From Pseudomonadota bacterium (lineage in GTDB: Bacteria > Pseudomonadota > Alphaproteobacteria > Acetobacterales > Acetobacteraceae), in NCBI GenBank assembly GCA_021845835.1, contig JAJZVE010000385.1, forward strand, positions 1-5,307: a stretch of 5,307 bases of DNA, in the 5' to 3' direction. The stretch's first letter is position 1, and each line of letters begins with the position of its first letter. Of this stretch, positions 1 to 5,307 are shown in pieces. A model generated the notes under the pieces. The model saw only the letters and a list, made by a program, of their open reading frames with translations. It ran no database searches and was not told where the DNA came from. The position numbers and the translations under genes were made by a program.

Positions 1-472
1 CGACATAATCCGCGACCACGTGCCCGCCCGCGTCCTCGCGCAGCAGGCGGAACAGGAATTCCTCGTTGCCCAGCACGGCCAGGATGGCGCGGTCGATGAA
101 CGGGATCGCCGCCAGCTCCAGTTGGGCATGCAGCGCCACCGCGGGCTGGATCGCCGGCTCGACGACCAGCGAGAATCCCATCTGCGCATAGAGCCGGCCG
201 ATATCGAAGCTTGCCGGCGCACCGTCGAAGCTGCCGTCGCGGCGCAGGTCGGGCAGCAGCAGACGCGCGGTGTTCACGTTGCTGCCGGCGATGTGCGAAT
301 GGATGTCGATGCCGCCCGCCAGCACGATCGTGCCGCGCGCATCATGCGTCGCGTCCGGCGCGCGATCCGTGGGCGCTGCGACGATGCGGTCGTGCTCGAT
401 CCACACATCGCCGATCGCGTCGCGCCGCTGCGTCGGGTCGATCACGCGCCCGCCGGCGATGCGCGTCAGCAT
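1..472 (-). CDS. fhcA: Formyltransferase/hydrolase complex subunit A (FhcA), N-terminal part, cut by window edge
   Basis: This is the amidohydrolase-like subunit of the bacterial formyltransferase/hydrolase complex, homologous to archaeal formylmethanofuran dehydrogenase subunit A (FwdA/FmdA). In this family it hydrolyses formyl-methylofuran to formate and methylofuran in the cytoplasm, the last step of H4MPT-linked formaldehyde oxidation. The 157 visible codons begin MLTRIAGGRVIDPTQRRDAI, the usual small beta-domain of amidohydrolases. They reach the metal-binding signature GGIDIHSHIAGSNVN, with the HxH pair at H58 and H60. After it comes the typical stretch NTARLLLPDLR and, near residues 118-129, MGFSLVVEPAIQ. 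The remaining metal ligands lie outside the window, so integrity cannot be judged. The ATG at 472 overlaps the end of fhcB by 7 nt (ATG-C-TGA arrangement). No clear Shine-Dalgarno sequence precedes it, which suggests translational coupling to fhcB. Homology is recognised from motifs only. Confidence 0.93.
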   Translation of the reverse strand, partial: MLTRIAGGRVIDPTQRRDAIGDVWIEHDRIVAAPTDRAPDATHDARGTIVLAGGIDIHSHIAGSNVNTARLLLPDLRRDGSFDGAPASFDIGRLYAQMGFSLVVEPAIQPAVALHAQLELAAIPFIDRAILAVLGNEEFLFRLLREDAGGHVVADYV

Positions 473-1494
473 GGCAGCGCCGCGGCGATGCGGCCGAGCA
501 GGTCGGCGGCGGTCGGCCGCGCGCTCGGTGCGGTCGGCGTGGCGGCGAGCAGCGTTGCCGCGGCCGGGTGGAACAGCGCTGCCGCATGATCGACGCCCGG
601 CCGCCCAACCGCGATCGCCACGTCGGGGGCAGCCGGGAAGCGCGCGCCGGGCGGCGCCAGCGCCACCAGCTTCACGCGGCGCTGCCAGGGCGGCGGGCCG
701 CCATCGAGCGCGTCAAGCCACAGCACGACATCGGCCTCCCCGCCTTCCACCAGACGGCCGGCGTCATAGCGATGCACGTCGTGATGCGGGATGCCGTCGC
801 GAAACGCCACGCGGAACGGAAACCCGGTCTCCCAGCCGAGCGCCTGCGCGACACCCGCCGCATTCCCTGGCGCGGGCAAAGGCATTCCGGCGAAGCGGGT
901 GGCGGCATTGAGGTCGTCGATCAGACCGCACAGCATCTCGACCGCAAGCGGCGGCATGGCCATCGCCGACCACACCGCGACGCCGTAACGGGCCGAGCGT
1001 AGCGCCTCGGCCAGCGCGACAAGATCGGGCGGCGCCGCAATCGGCCGCCCCTTGGCCAGCACGCGCACTGTGCCGAGCCGCTCGGTCAGATCGCCGCCGG
1101 CGGCAAGACGCTCCACGCGGCGCGGACGCTGCGCCGCATCCAGCGCCGGCGGCCGGTCGAGCGCCAGCATGGCAATGCTCTCGGGCGCCACGTCGCCGAC
1201 GATGCAGACCAGATCGGCCTCGGCGCGCACCAGCAGCGGCGTGGCGACGATCCAGCCGACGCTGCGCATCGCATCAAGATCGCGCAAGGCAGCCGTGGAA
1301 TCCGCATGGTCGAGCACGGCACCAAGCCGGCGTGCCAGCGCCACCGCTGCCACCGCACCGGCCGCATCGGTGCGCAAGCCGGCGATCACCGGCACGGCGG
1401 CGCCGGCGAGCAGCGTCGCCGCCGCCGCGACGGCCTGTGGCAACGCGACAGGTCTGCCGCCGACGGCGGCTTCGGCATCCGTCAGTTCAAACAC
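466..1494 (-). CDS. fhcB: Formyltransferase/hydrolase complex subunit B (FhcB)
   Basis: This is the B subunit of the formyltransferase/hydrolase complex, 342 aa, related to archaeal FwdB/FmdB. Family features are the N-terminal Rossmann-like segment VPVIAGLRTDAAG (34-46) leading to ARRLGAVLDH, and the conserved central block LNAATRFAGMPLPAPGNAAG (195-214). This is followed by the aromatic stretch WETGFPFRV (221-229) and then VVLWLDAL (256-263). Archaeal FwdB binds a 4Fe-4S cluster and a Mo/W-pterin for formate/CO2 redox chemistry. Here only three Cys are present (97, 189, 342), without a CxxC cluster motif. This fits the bacterial form, which is thought to be structural or methylofuran-binding rather than a redox subunit. 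The start is uncertain. An open frame extends to 1689, but it overlaps the well-supported gene upstream. The GTG at 1494, 16 nt after that gene's stop, is the only good in-frame initiator, although it lacks an obvious ribosome binding site. The gene ends overlapping fhcA. Confidence 0.92.
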   Translation of the reverse strand: MFELTDAEAAVGGRPVALPQAVAAAATLLAGAAVPVIAGLRTDAAGAVAAVALARRLGAVLDHADSTAALRDLDAMRSVGWIVATPLLVRAEADLVCIVGDVAPESIAMLALDRPPALDAAQRPRRVERLAAGGDLTERLGTVRVLAKGRPIAAPPDLVALAEALRSARYGVAVWSAMAMPPLAVEMLCGLIDDLNAATRFAGMPLPAPGNAAGVAQALGWETGFPFRVAFRDGIPHHDVHRYDAGRLVEGGEADVVLWLDALDGGPPPWQRRVKLVALAPPGARFPAAPDVAIAVGRPGVDHAAALFHPAAATLLAATPTAPSARPTAADLLGRIAAALPC

Positions 1495-1510
1495 GTATCT
1501 GCGAACCGGG

Positions 1511-1888
1511 TCAGTCGTCGTATTTGATATAGGCGAAACGCGCGTCGTGCTCGGGAGTGCCCTGCAGGGCGCCGCCGGCGCGGCCGGGCCGCCACTGCAC
1601 GACGTCCTCGATCCTGGCGGCAAGTTCGAAGTCCTTGGCCGTGATGCCCTTGGCGGAATGGGTGCAGAGCCGCACCTCGACCCAGGCATAGGACGCAGTG
1701 ATGTCGGGATGGTGCCAGGCCGCCTCGGCCAGATGGCCGACCGCGTTGATCACCATCAGCGTGCCTTTCCACGAATGCGTGCGGTACTTGCGACGGATCC
1801 AGCCGTGCTCGCAGGCCAAGTGCGGCAGATGCTGCAGCCGTTCGGTGATCTCGGATTCGGAAAAGGCATGTTCGCGTTCGCTGGCCAT
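1511..1888 (-). CDS. Pterin-4a-carbinolamine dehydratase-like protein
   Basis: A 125-aa cytoplasmic protein of the pterin-4a-carbinolamine dehydratase (PCD/DCoH) family. The active-site pattern is intact: HHPD at 59-62 plus H77. This reproduces the spacing of the three catalytic histidines known in mammalian PCD (H61, H62, H79). Flanking signatures are WKGTLMVINAVGHLAEAAW (40-58), ASYAWVEVRLCTHSAKGIT (65-83) and KDFELAARIE (85-94), the usual end of the family. About 30 residues follow (DVVQWRPGRAGGAL and on to FAYIKYDD), which I take as an extra C-terminal tail. PCD normally dehydrates 4a-hydroxytetrahydropterin after aromatic amino acid hydroxylation, but no hydroxylase is visible here. First place in an fhc operon suggests a role with H4MPT or its synthesis, which is inference. 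The ATG at 1888 is chosen because AGAAGGGG lies 6 nt upstream; a TTG at 1924 would add 12 residues without support. The gene is probably the first of the minus-strand operon. The symbol (phhB/pcd) is left open. Confidence 0.9.
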   Translation of the reverse strand: MASEREHAFSESEITERLQHLPHLACEHGWIRRKYRTHSWKGTLMVINAVGHLAEAAWHHPDITASYAWVEVRLCTHSAKGITAKDFELAARIEDVVQWRPGRAGGALQGTPEHDARFAYIKYDD

Positions 1889-1894
1889 GTTGCG

Positions 1895-1902
1895 CCCCTT
1901 CT
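1895..1902 (-). promoter_or_regulatory. Ribosome binding site of the PCD-like gene
   Basis: AGAAGGGG reads on the minus strand 6 nt before the ATG at 1888. It decides the start against the upstream in-frame TTG at 1924. Confidence 0.65.
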
Positions 1903-1913
1903 TTCCGACCGAA

Positions 1914-1937
1914 GCCCGGCGCAACTATGCGCCGGGC
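1914..1937. repeat. Perfect 10-bp inverted repeat with 4-nt spacer
   Basis: The left arm GCCCGGCGCA (1914-1923) and right arm TGCGCCGGGC (1928-1937) are exact reverse complements separated by ACTA. The element sits 25 nt from the minus-strand start codon and 50 nt from the plus-strand one. It could be an operator bound by a dimeric regulator of both operons, or a hairpin in a leader RNA. No T-run follows on the plus strand and none follows on the minus strand, so an intrinsic terminator is unlikely. Confidence 0.6.
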
Positions 1938-1967
1938 AGCAGGCAGCGCACAATGCGTCGCTCTGGC

Positions 1968-1974
1968 AAGGAGA
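1968..1974 (+). promoter_or_regulatory. Ribosome binding site of the beta-RFAP synthase-like gene
   Basis: AAGGAGA is a strong Shine-Dalgarno match, but lies 13 nt before the ATG at 1988, longer than usual. No alternative start in the same frame lies closer, and the family homology begins just after this ATG. Confidence 0.55.
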
Positions 1975-1987
1975 ACCCGGTGCCGCA

Positions 1988-2944
1988 ATGACGCAGGCTG
2001 TGACAGTTGGCTGCGGCGCGCGGCTGCATCTGGGGTTTCTCGATCTCAATTTCGGCCTCGGGCGGCGCTTCGGCAGCCTCGGTCTGGCGCTGGAGGCACC
2101 GCAGACGCGGCTGGCGCTGCGGCGGGACGGACAGACACGCGTGGCCGGGCCCGAGAGTGCGCGCGCCGGCGGCTATCTCGACATCGTGACCGGCTCCCTT
2201 GGCCTTGCCGGCGGCCATGCGCTCACGATCGCATCGGCGATGCCGATGCATGCCGGACTCGGCTCCGGCACGCAGCTTGCGCTTGCCGTTGCGACGGCGG
2301 TGCGGCGTCTGCACGGGCTGGCGCCCGATCTGCGGCGGGACGCGATGCGGCTCGGCCGGGGCGCGCGCTCGGGGATCGGCATCGGGCTGTTCGAGGCGGG
2401 GGGCCTTGTGCTGGACGGCGGGCGCGGGACGCTGGAGGCGCCGCCGCCGGTGCTGGCACGGCTGCCGGTGCCGGCGGAGTGGCGTGTGCTGCTGCTGCTC
2501 GACCCGGCGCGCACCGGGCTGTCCGGCGCCGCCGAGCGCGACGCTTTCGCCGCCCTGCCGCCGATGCCGGCGACGACGGCGGCGGCGTTGTGCCGGCTGG
2601 TGCTGATGCAGGCCCTGCCCGCGGCGGCGGAGGCCGACCTGCCGGCGTTCGGCGAGGCGGTGACGCGGCTGCAGCACGCGCTCGGCGATCACTTCGCGCC
2701 GGCGCAAGGCGGGCGCTTCACCAGCCCGCGCGTGGCGGCGGCGCTGGCGTGTCTGGCGGCCTGGGGCGCGCACGGATCTGGCCAGAGCTCGTGGGGGCCG
2801 AGCGGGTTCGCCTTCGCGCCCGACCCCGACGCCGCGGAATGGCTGCGCGGCCGGCTTGCCGATAGCGCCGGCGCGCCCGAGGTGATGGTGTGCCGGCCAC
2901 GCAACCGCGGCGCGGAGATCGACGTCTTCGGTCAGGACCGCTGA
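1988..2944 (+). CDS. Beta-ribofuranosylaminobenzene 5'-phosphate synthase-like protein
   Basis: A 318-aa GHMP-superfamily protein of the beta-RFAP synthase type (archaeal MptG; Orf4 in Methylorubrum/Methylobacterium islands). The family condenses PRPP with p-aminobenzoate or p-hydroxybenzoate, releasing CO2 and pyrophosphate. This is the first committed step for the arylamine part of H4MPT. Visible motifs are ARLHLGFLDLN (11-21) with GRRFGSLGLAL (25-35), and the GHMP loop PMHAGLGSGTQ (86-96). Next come the family block GRGARSGIGIGLFEAGG (123-139) with VLDGG, and a C-terminal GSGQSSWGPSGFAF (263-276) matching the third GHMP motif. The length is normal for the bacterial form. The open frame continues far upstream (to 1052), but that part is antisense to the PCD-like and fhcB genes and carries no family motif, so the ATG at 1988 is preferred. 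It is the first gene of the plus-strand operon. Substrate preference cannot be read from the sequence. Confidence 0.92.
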   Translation: MTQAVTVGCGARLHLGFLDLNFGLGRRFGSLGLALEAPQTRLALRRDGQTRVAGPESARAGGYLDIVTGSLGLAGGHALTIASAMPMHAGLGSGTQLALAVATAVRRLHGLAPDLRRDAMRLGRGARSGIGIGLFEAGGLVLDGGRGTLEAPPPVLARLPVPAEWRVLLLLDPARTGLSGAAERDAFAALPPMPATTAAALCRLVLMQALPAAAEADLPAFGEAVTRLQHALGDHFAPAQGGRFTSPRVAAALACLAAWGAHGSGQSSWGPSGFAFAPDPDAAEWLRGRLADSAGAPEVMVCRPRNRGAEIDVFGQDR

Positions 2945-2945
2945 C

Positions 2946-2959
2946 AGGAGGATGAAGGA
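2946..2959 (+). promoter_or_regulatory. Tandem Shine-Dalgarno sequences before the methylene-H4MPT dehydrogenase gene
   Basis: AGGAGG (2946-2951) directly abuts an ATG at 2952, and GAAGGA (2954-2959) lies 7 nt before an in-frame ATG at 2967. An ATG with zero spacing should not initiate well. The second pairing has ideal spacing, so 2967 is taken as the start. Confidence 0.6.
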
Positions 2960-2966
2960 CACCGCC

Positions 2967-3863
2967 ATGCCGGACAAGCAGATCCTGCACATGCTGAGCC
3001 CGCTCAGGCATGTCAGCCCGTTCGACGTGAACGTCGCGCTGGACGCCGGCTACGACGCCGTGATGCCGTACGGCTCGGTCACGCTCGACGAGGTCACGGG
3101 TCTGGTGCAGGACGCCATGTTCTCGCGCCCGCCCAGGCTCGGCCGCTGCACCGGCATGTTCTTCGCCGGCAAGGACGCGCTGATGGCACTCGACATGATG
3201 GAGCGGGCGAAGGCGGCGATGGTGCCGCCGTTCAGGGTTTCCTTGTTCGCCGACCCGGCCGGCTCCTTCACCACCGCGGCGGCGATGGTCGCGCATGCCG
3301 GGCGGCTGCTGCGCCGCGACCGGCAACGTGAGCTGAAGGGGCTGCGCATCGCGGTGTTCGGCGCGACCGGCGTGGTCGGCTTCGCCTCCGGCGTGATCGC
3401 GGCGCTGGAGGGCGCAGCGGTCACGCTGGTGGGCTATGACGGCGTGCAGCGCGTGAGCCGCTCGGCCGCAGAGATCGAACGCCGCTTCGGCGCGAAACCG
3501 GCGCCGGCGGACGGCAGCGATCCGGCGCGCATCGTCGCCGTCCTGCAGCGCGTCGATGCCGCGTTCTGCGCCGGCCGCGCCGGCGTGCGCATCCTCGATG
3601 CCGGAATGCTGCAGGCCGCCCCGAACCTGCTGCTGGTCGCGGACGTGAACGCGGTGCCGCCGCTCGGCGTGGAGGGGCTGGCGGTGACGGCGGACGGGGC
3701 CGCGCTGCCCGGCGGCGCGCTGGGCCTGGGCGCGCTCGCCATCGGGCCGACCAAGTCGGCGACCGAGTCCGGCCTGTTCCGCCGCATGATTGCCGCCGAG
3801 CAGCCGCTGGCGCTGGATTTCCGCGACGCCTTCGCGCTCGCGCGCGCGCTTGTCCAGGATTGA
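2967..3863 (+). CDS. mtdB: NAD(P)-dependent methylene-H4MPT dehydrogenase (MtdB type)
   Basis: A 298-aa cytoplasmic dehydrogenase that oxidises methylene-H4MPT to methenyl-H4MPT with NAD(P)+. Family marks are SPFDVNVALDAGYD (17-30), the pterin-site block DPAGSFTTAAAMVA (96-109), and a Rossmann loop GATGVVG (132-138). After these come ADVNAVPPLGVEGL (225-238) and GALGLGALAIGPTK (250-263). The residues after the second Rossmann strand read GYDGVQR. From memory, MtdB of Methylobacterium has GRK at this place, so coenzyme preference may differ. The N-terminus (ILHMLSPLRH) also differs from that protein as I recall it. A separate MtdC class is known, and assignment between MtdB and MtdC needs a tree. 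The ATG at 2967 is chosen from ribosome binding site spacing; 2952 would add MKDTA. It starts 22 nt after the beta-RFAP synthase stop and ends 1 nt before the next ATG, so it is operonic. Confidence 0.88.
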   Translation: MPDKQILHMLSPLRHVSPFDVNVALDAGYDAVMPYGSVTLDEVTGLVQDAMFSRPPRLGRCTGMFFAGKDALMALDMMERAKAAMVPPFRVSLFADPAGSFTTAAAMVAHAGRLLRRDRQRELKGLRIAVFGATGVVGFASGVIAALEGAAVTLVGYDGVQRVSRSAAEIERRFGAKPAPADGSDPARIVAVLQRVDAAFCAGRAGVRILDAGMLQAAPNLLLVADVNAVPPLGVEGLAVTADGAALPGGALGLGALAIGPTKSATESGLFRRMIAAEQPLALDFRDAFALARALVQD

Positions 3864-3864
3864 G

Positions 3865-4953
3865 ATGCCGGCGGTGCTCATCGCCGCGCTGTCCGGCCGG
3901 GCGCTGGCCGCGGCGGCGCGGCGGGACGGCTATGCGCCGCTGGTCGCCGACCTGTTCGGCGATGCCGACACCGCCGCGCTCGCCGCGGCAAACGAAGTGG
4001 TGCCGGGCAGCCTGCGGCGCGGCCTGGCGGCGCCACCGCTGCGGGCGGCGCTCGACCGGCTGGCGGCGGGACGCGCACCGGTCGGGGTGGTCTATGGCAG
4101 CGGATTCGAGGGGCGTCCGGCGCTGTTGCGGGCACTCGCACGCTACCGGCTGCTGGGCACGCCGGCGGCGGTGGTGGCGCGGCTGAAGGACCCCTTCGCC
4201 TTCGCCGCCCTGTGCCAAGCGGCCGGGGTGCCGCACCCCGAGGTGGCGCGCGCGCCGGACGGGCGCGGCGAGTGGCTGGAGAAGCGCGCCGGCGCCGCGG
4301 GCGGGGGACACATCCGGCCGGCACGCGGCCGCGTTCGGGCGCCGCGCTACCTGCAGCGCCGCGTCGCCGGCCGGGCAGTCGCGGCGCTGCTGCTCGGTGA
4401 CGGCAGGCGCGCGTTGACGCTGGGATTTTCCGAGCAGTGGACGGCCCCGACCGCGGAGGCCCCGTTCCGCTACGGCGGCGCGGCGCAGCCGGCGGCGCTG
4501 ACCGGAGCGCAGGCGGCGTCGCTCGCGGCGGCGGCGGAGGGCGTCGCGGCGAGCGCCGGCGTGGTCGGGCTGGCCAGCGCCGACTTCCTGCTGCGCGCGG
4601 ACGGGTTCGATCTGCTGGAGATCAACCCGAGGCCGGGCGCCAGCCTGGACGTGTTCATCGCGGCGCCGCTGTTCGCCTGGCACGTCGCTTCCTGTGACGG
4701 CCGCCTGCCAGGCCGCGCGCCGCTGTTCGCCGCAGCCGCCGCGGCGTCCGTGGTGTATGCGCGCCGCGCCGGCACGGTGCCGGAGGGGTTCGCCTGGCCG
4801 GACTGGGCGGCCGACCGGCAGCGACCCGGCCCGGTTGCCGCCGGCGCACCGATCGCGACCGTGCACGCCGGCGGCGCGGACGCGGCAGCGGCGCGCGCGG
4901 CGGCCGCACGACGAACAGCGGAGCTTCTTGCACGGATCGGGGATGCACCATGA
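3865..4953 (+). CDS. ATP-grasp ligase of the H4MPT/methylofuran island
   Basis: A 362-aa ATP-grasp protein, a class that joins a carboxylate to an amine through an acyl-phosphate. It has an N-terminal pre-ATP-grasp region with VVYGSGFEGRPALL (75-88). K140 in WLEKRAGAAGGGHIR (137-151) is the likely nucleotide-binding lysine with its glycine-rich loop. YLQRRVAGR (162-170) is the hinge, and LLEINPRPGASLDVF (250-264) contains E252 and N254, the expected Mg-ATP ligands. The Ala-rich tail (about 330-362) shows no motif. ATP-grasp proteins recur in bacterial H4MPT islands. The archaeal tyramine-glutamate ligase MfnD of methanofuran synthesis is also ATP-grasp. Glutamate addition during methylofuran synthesis is therefore the best guess, with a side-chain ligation on H4MPT the alternative; neither is shown by sequence. 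The ATG at 3865 follows the mtdB stop by 1 nt, with AGGA at 3856-3859. The stop overlaps mch by 4 nt. Confidence 0.88.
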   Translation: MPAVLIAALSGRALAAAARRDGYAPLVADLFGDADTAALAAANEVVPGSLRRGLAAPPLRAALDRLAAGRAPVGVVYGSGFEGRPALLRALARYRLLGTPAAVVARLKDPFAFAALCQAAGVPHPEVARAPDGRGEWLEKRAGAAGGGHIRPARGRVRAPRYLQRRVAGRAVAALLLGDGRRALTLGFSEQWTAPTAEAPFRYGGAAQPAALTGAQAASLAAAAEGVAASAGVVGLASADFLLRADGFDLLEINPRPGASLDVFIAAPLFAWHVASCDGRLPGRAPLFAAAAAASVVYARRAGTVPEGFAWPDWAADRQRPGPVAAGAPIATVHAGGADAAAARAAAARRTAELLARIGDAP

Positions 4954-5307
4954 GCGAGAGCCGAGCGACCCCGGAAGTCAGCGTCAACGCCGGCGCCAGC
5001 CGGCTGCTCGCGGCGCTGCTCGCCGACGCGGCGGCGCTGCGCCTGGGCGTCGCGACCGGGCCGGGCGGCGAGACCCTGGTCGATGCCGGCACCGCCGTCG
5101 CCGGCGGCATCGAGGCCGGGCGGCGGCTGGCGGAGATCTGCCTGGGCGGCCTCGGCAGCGTCAGCATCGGCAGCGACGCCACGCTGCCGCGCTGGCCGTT
5201 CACGGTGACGGTGCGCTCCTCGCAGCCGGTGCTTGCCTGCCTCGCCAGCCAGTATGCCGGCTGGAGCCTCGCCCACGGCGAGAAGCCGAACGCATACTTC
5301 GCCCTCG
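4950..5307 (+). CDS. mch: Methenyl-H4MPT cyclohydrolase, N-terminal part, cut by window edge
   Basis: The first 119 residues of methenyl-tetrahydromethanopterin cyclohydrolase, which hydrolyses methenyl-H4MPT to N5-formyl-H4MPT in the cytoplasm. This step lies between the Mtd dehydrogenase and the Fhc complex. The start MSESRATPEVSVNAGASRLL is followed by the diagnostic GTAVAGGIEAGRRLAEICLG (about 50-69), then GLGSVSI, and then PVLACLASQYAGWSLA (about 94-109). These match the well-conserved Mch N-terminal domain; the family is about 320 aa long, so roughly two thirds lies beyond the window. The ATG overlaps the ATP-grasp stop codon in an ATGA arrangement (4950-4953), with a weak GGGGA (4939-4943) 6 nt before it, so translation is probably coupled. 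No frameshift is seen in the visible part. Confidence 0.95.
   Translation, partial: MSESRATPEVSVNAGASRLLAALLADAAALRLGVATGPGGETLVDAGTAVAGGIEAGRRLAEICLGGLGSVSIGSDATLPRWPFTVTVRSSQPVLACLASQYAGWSLAHGEKPNAYFAL

Larger units (their letters stand above)
1889..1987. promoter_or_regulatory. Divergent intergenic region between the two H4MPT operons
   Basis: These 99 nt are the only non-coding stretch of note in the window. They separate the start codons of two divergently read gene sets, so the promoters of both are expected here. That expectation comes from layout. No strong -35/-10 pair could be identified on either strand, as is common in G+C-rich genomes. Directly visible are the ribosome binding sites of both flanking genes and a perfect inverted repeat near the centre. 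Confidence 0.6.

Noticed and set aside
20..1002. Plus-strand open frames opposite fhcA and fhcB
   Set aside because: The minus strand gives clear FhcA and FhcB motifs. The plus-strand products are Arg-rich with no recognisable domain.
1495..1689. An N-terminal extension of FhcB starting at 1689
   Set aside because: It overlaps the PCD-like coding region out of frame, and its sequence is Pro/Ser/Arg-rich, unlike the FhcB N-terminus.
1889..1924. A TTG start at 1924 for the PCD-like gene
   Set aside because: It would begin at the edge of the inverted repeat without a Shine-Dalgarno sequence. The ATG at 1888 has one at good spacing.
1914..1937. The inverted repeat as an intrinsic terminator
   Set aside because: No T-run follows on either strand, and it lies between diverging rather than converging genes.
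1930..1967. A possible minus-strand promoter (TTGTGC, 18-nt spacer, CATAGT)
   Set aside because: The spacing is long, both boxes match the consensus poorly, and the -10 box would overlap the palindrome. It is too weak to list as a feature.
1052..1987. A long plus-strand open extension upstream of the beta-RFAP synthase gene
   Set aside because: It is antisense to the PCD-like and fhcB genes, carries no family motif, and is a by-product of high G+C. The ATG at 1988 has a ribosome binding site and starts the recognised domain.
1925..2992. A 355-codon minus-strand open frame opposite the beta-RFAP synthase gene
   Set aside because: Its translation is low-complexity and rich in Arg, Ala, Pro and Gln, as expected for an antisense shadow in G+C-rich DNA. 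The plus strand encodes a clear protein family.
2718..4866. Long minus-strand open frames (2718-3881 and 3421-4866) opposite mtdB and the ATP-grasp gene
   Set aside because: They have Arg/Ala/Pro-rich shadow composition and no motifs, and they lie opposite well-supported genes.

Overview
The window is a strongly G+C-rich bacterial segment, almost wholly coding. It carries part of a tetrahydromethanopterin (H4MPT)/methylofuran-linked one-carbon oxidation island. Such islands occur in methylotrophic and related Proteobacteria, in some Planctomycetes and in NC10-type bacteria. The very high G+C and the gene types suggest a proteobacterium, perhaps alphaproteobacterial; this is inference, and no rRNA or housekeeping marker is present to test it. 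FhcA and FhcB (bacterial formyltransferase/hydrolase subunits) and the methylene-H4MPT dehydrogenase (Mtd) argue against an archaeal source.

The layout is two divergent gene sets around a 99-bp gap (1889-1987). On the minus strand, reading leftward, lie a pterin-4a-carbinolamine dehydratase-like gene (1511-1888), fhcB (466-1494) and the 5' part of fhcA (1-472, cut by the window edge). On the plus strand, reading rightward, lie a beta-ribofuranosylaminobenzene 5'-phosphate (beta-RFAP) synthase-like gene (1988-2944), an mtdB-type methylene-H4MPT dehydrogenase (2967-3863), an ATP-grasp ligase (3865-4953) and the 5' part of mch (4950-5307, cut by the window edge). Genes within each set are separated by at most 22 nt or overlap by 4-7 nt, so each set looks like one operon. 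The gap holds the ribosome binding sites and a perfect 10-bp inverted repeat with a 4-nt loop.

Together the genes cover cofactor synthesis and catalysis. Beta-RFAP synthase makes the arylamine part of the pterin cofactor. The ATP-grasp protein probably makes an amide bond in methylofuran or H4MPT assembly. Mtd oxidises methylene-H4MPT to methenyl-H4MPT, Mch hydrolyses that to formyl-H4MPT, and the Fhc complex transfers the formyl group to methylofuran and releases formate. Fae, FhcC and FhcD are not in the window. No RNA gene, mobile element, CRISPR array or convincing terminator was seen.

This is a recognised pathway, not a new system. The points worth a second look are the substrate of the ATP-grasp protein, the role of the carbinolamine dehydratase homologue, the unusual nucleotide-binding loop of the dehydrogenase, and the palindrome between the two operons.
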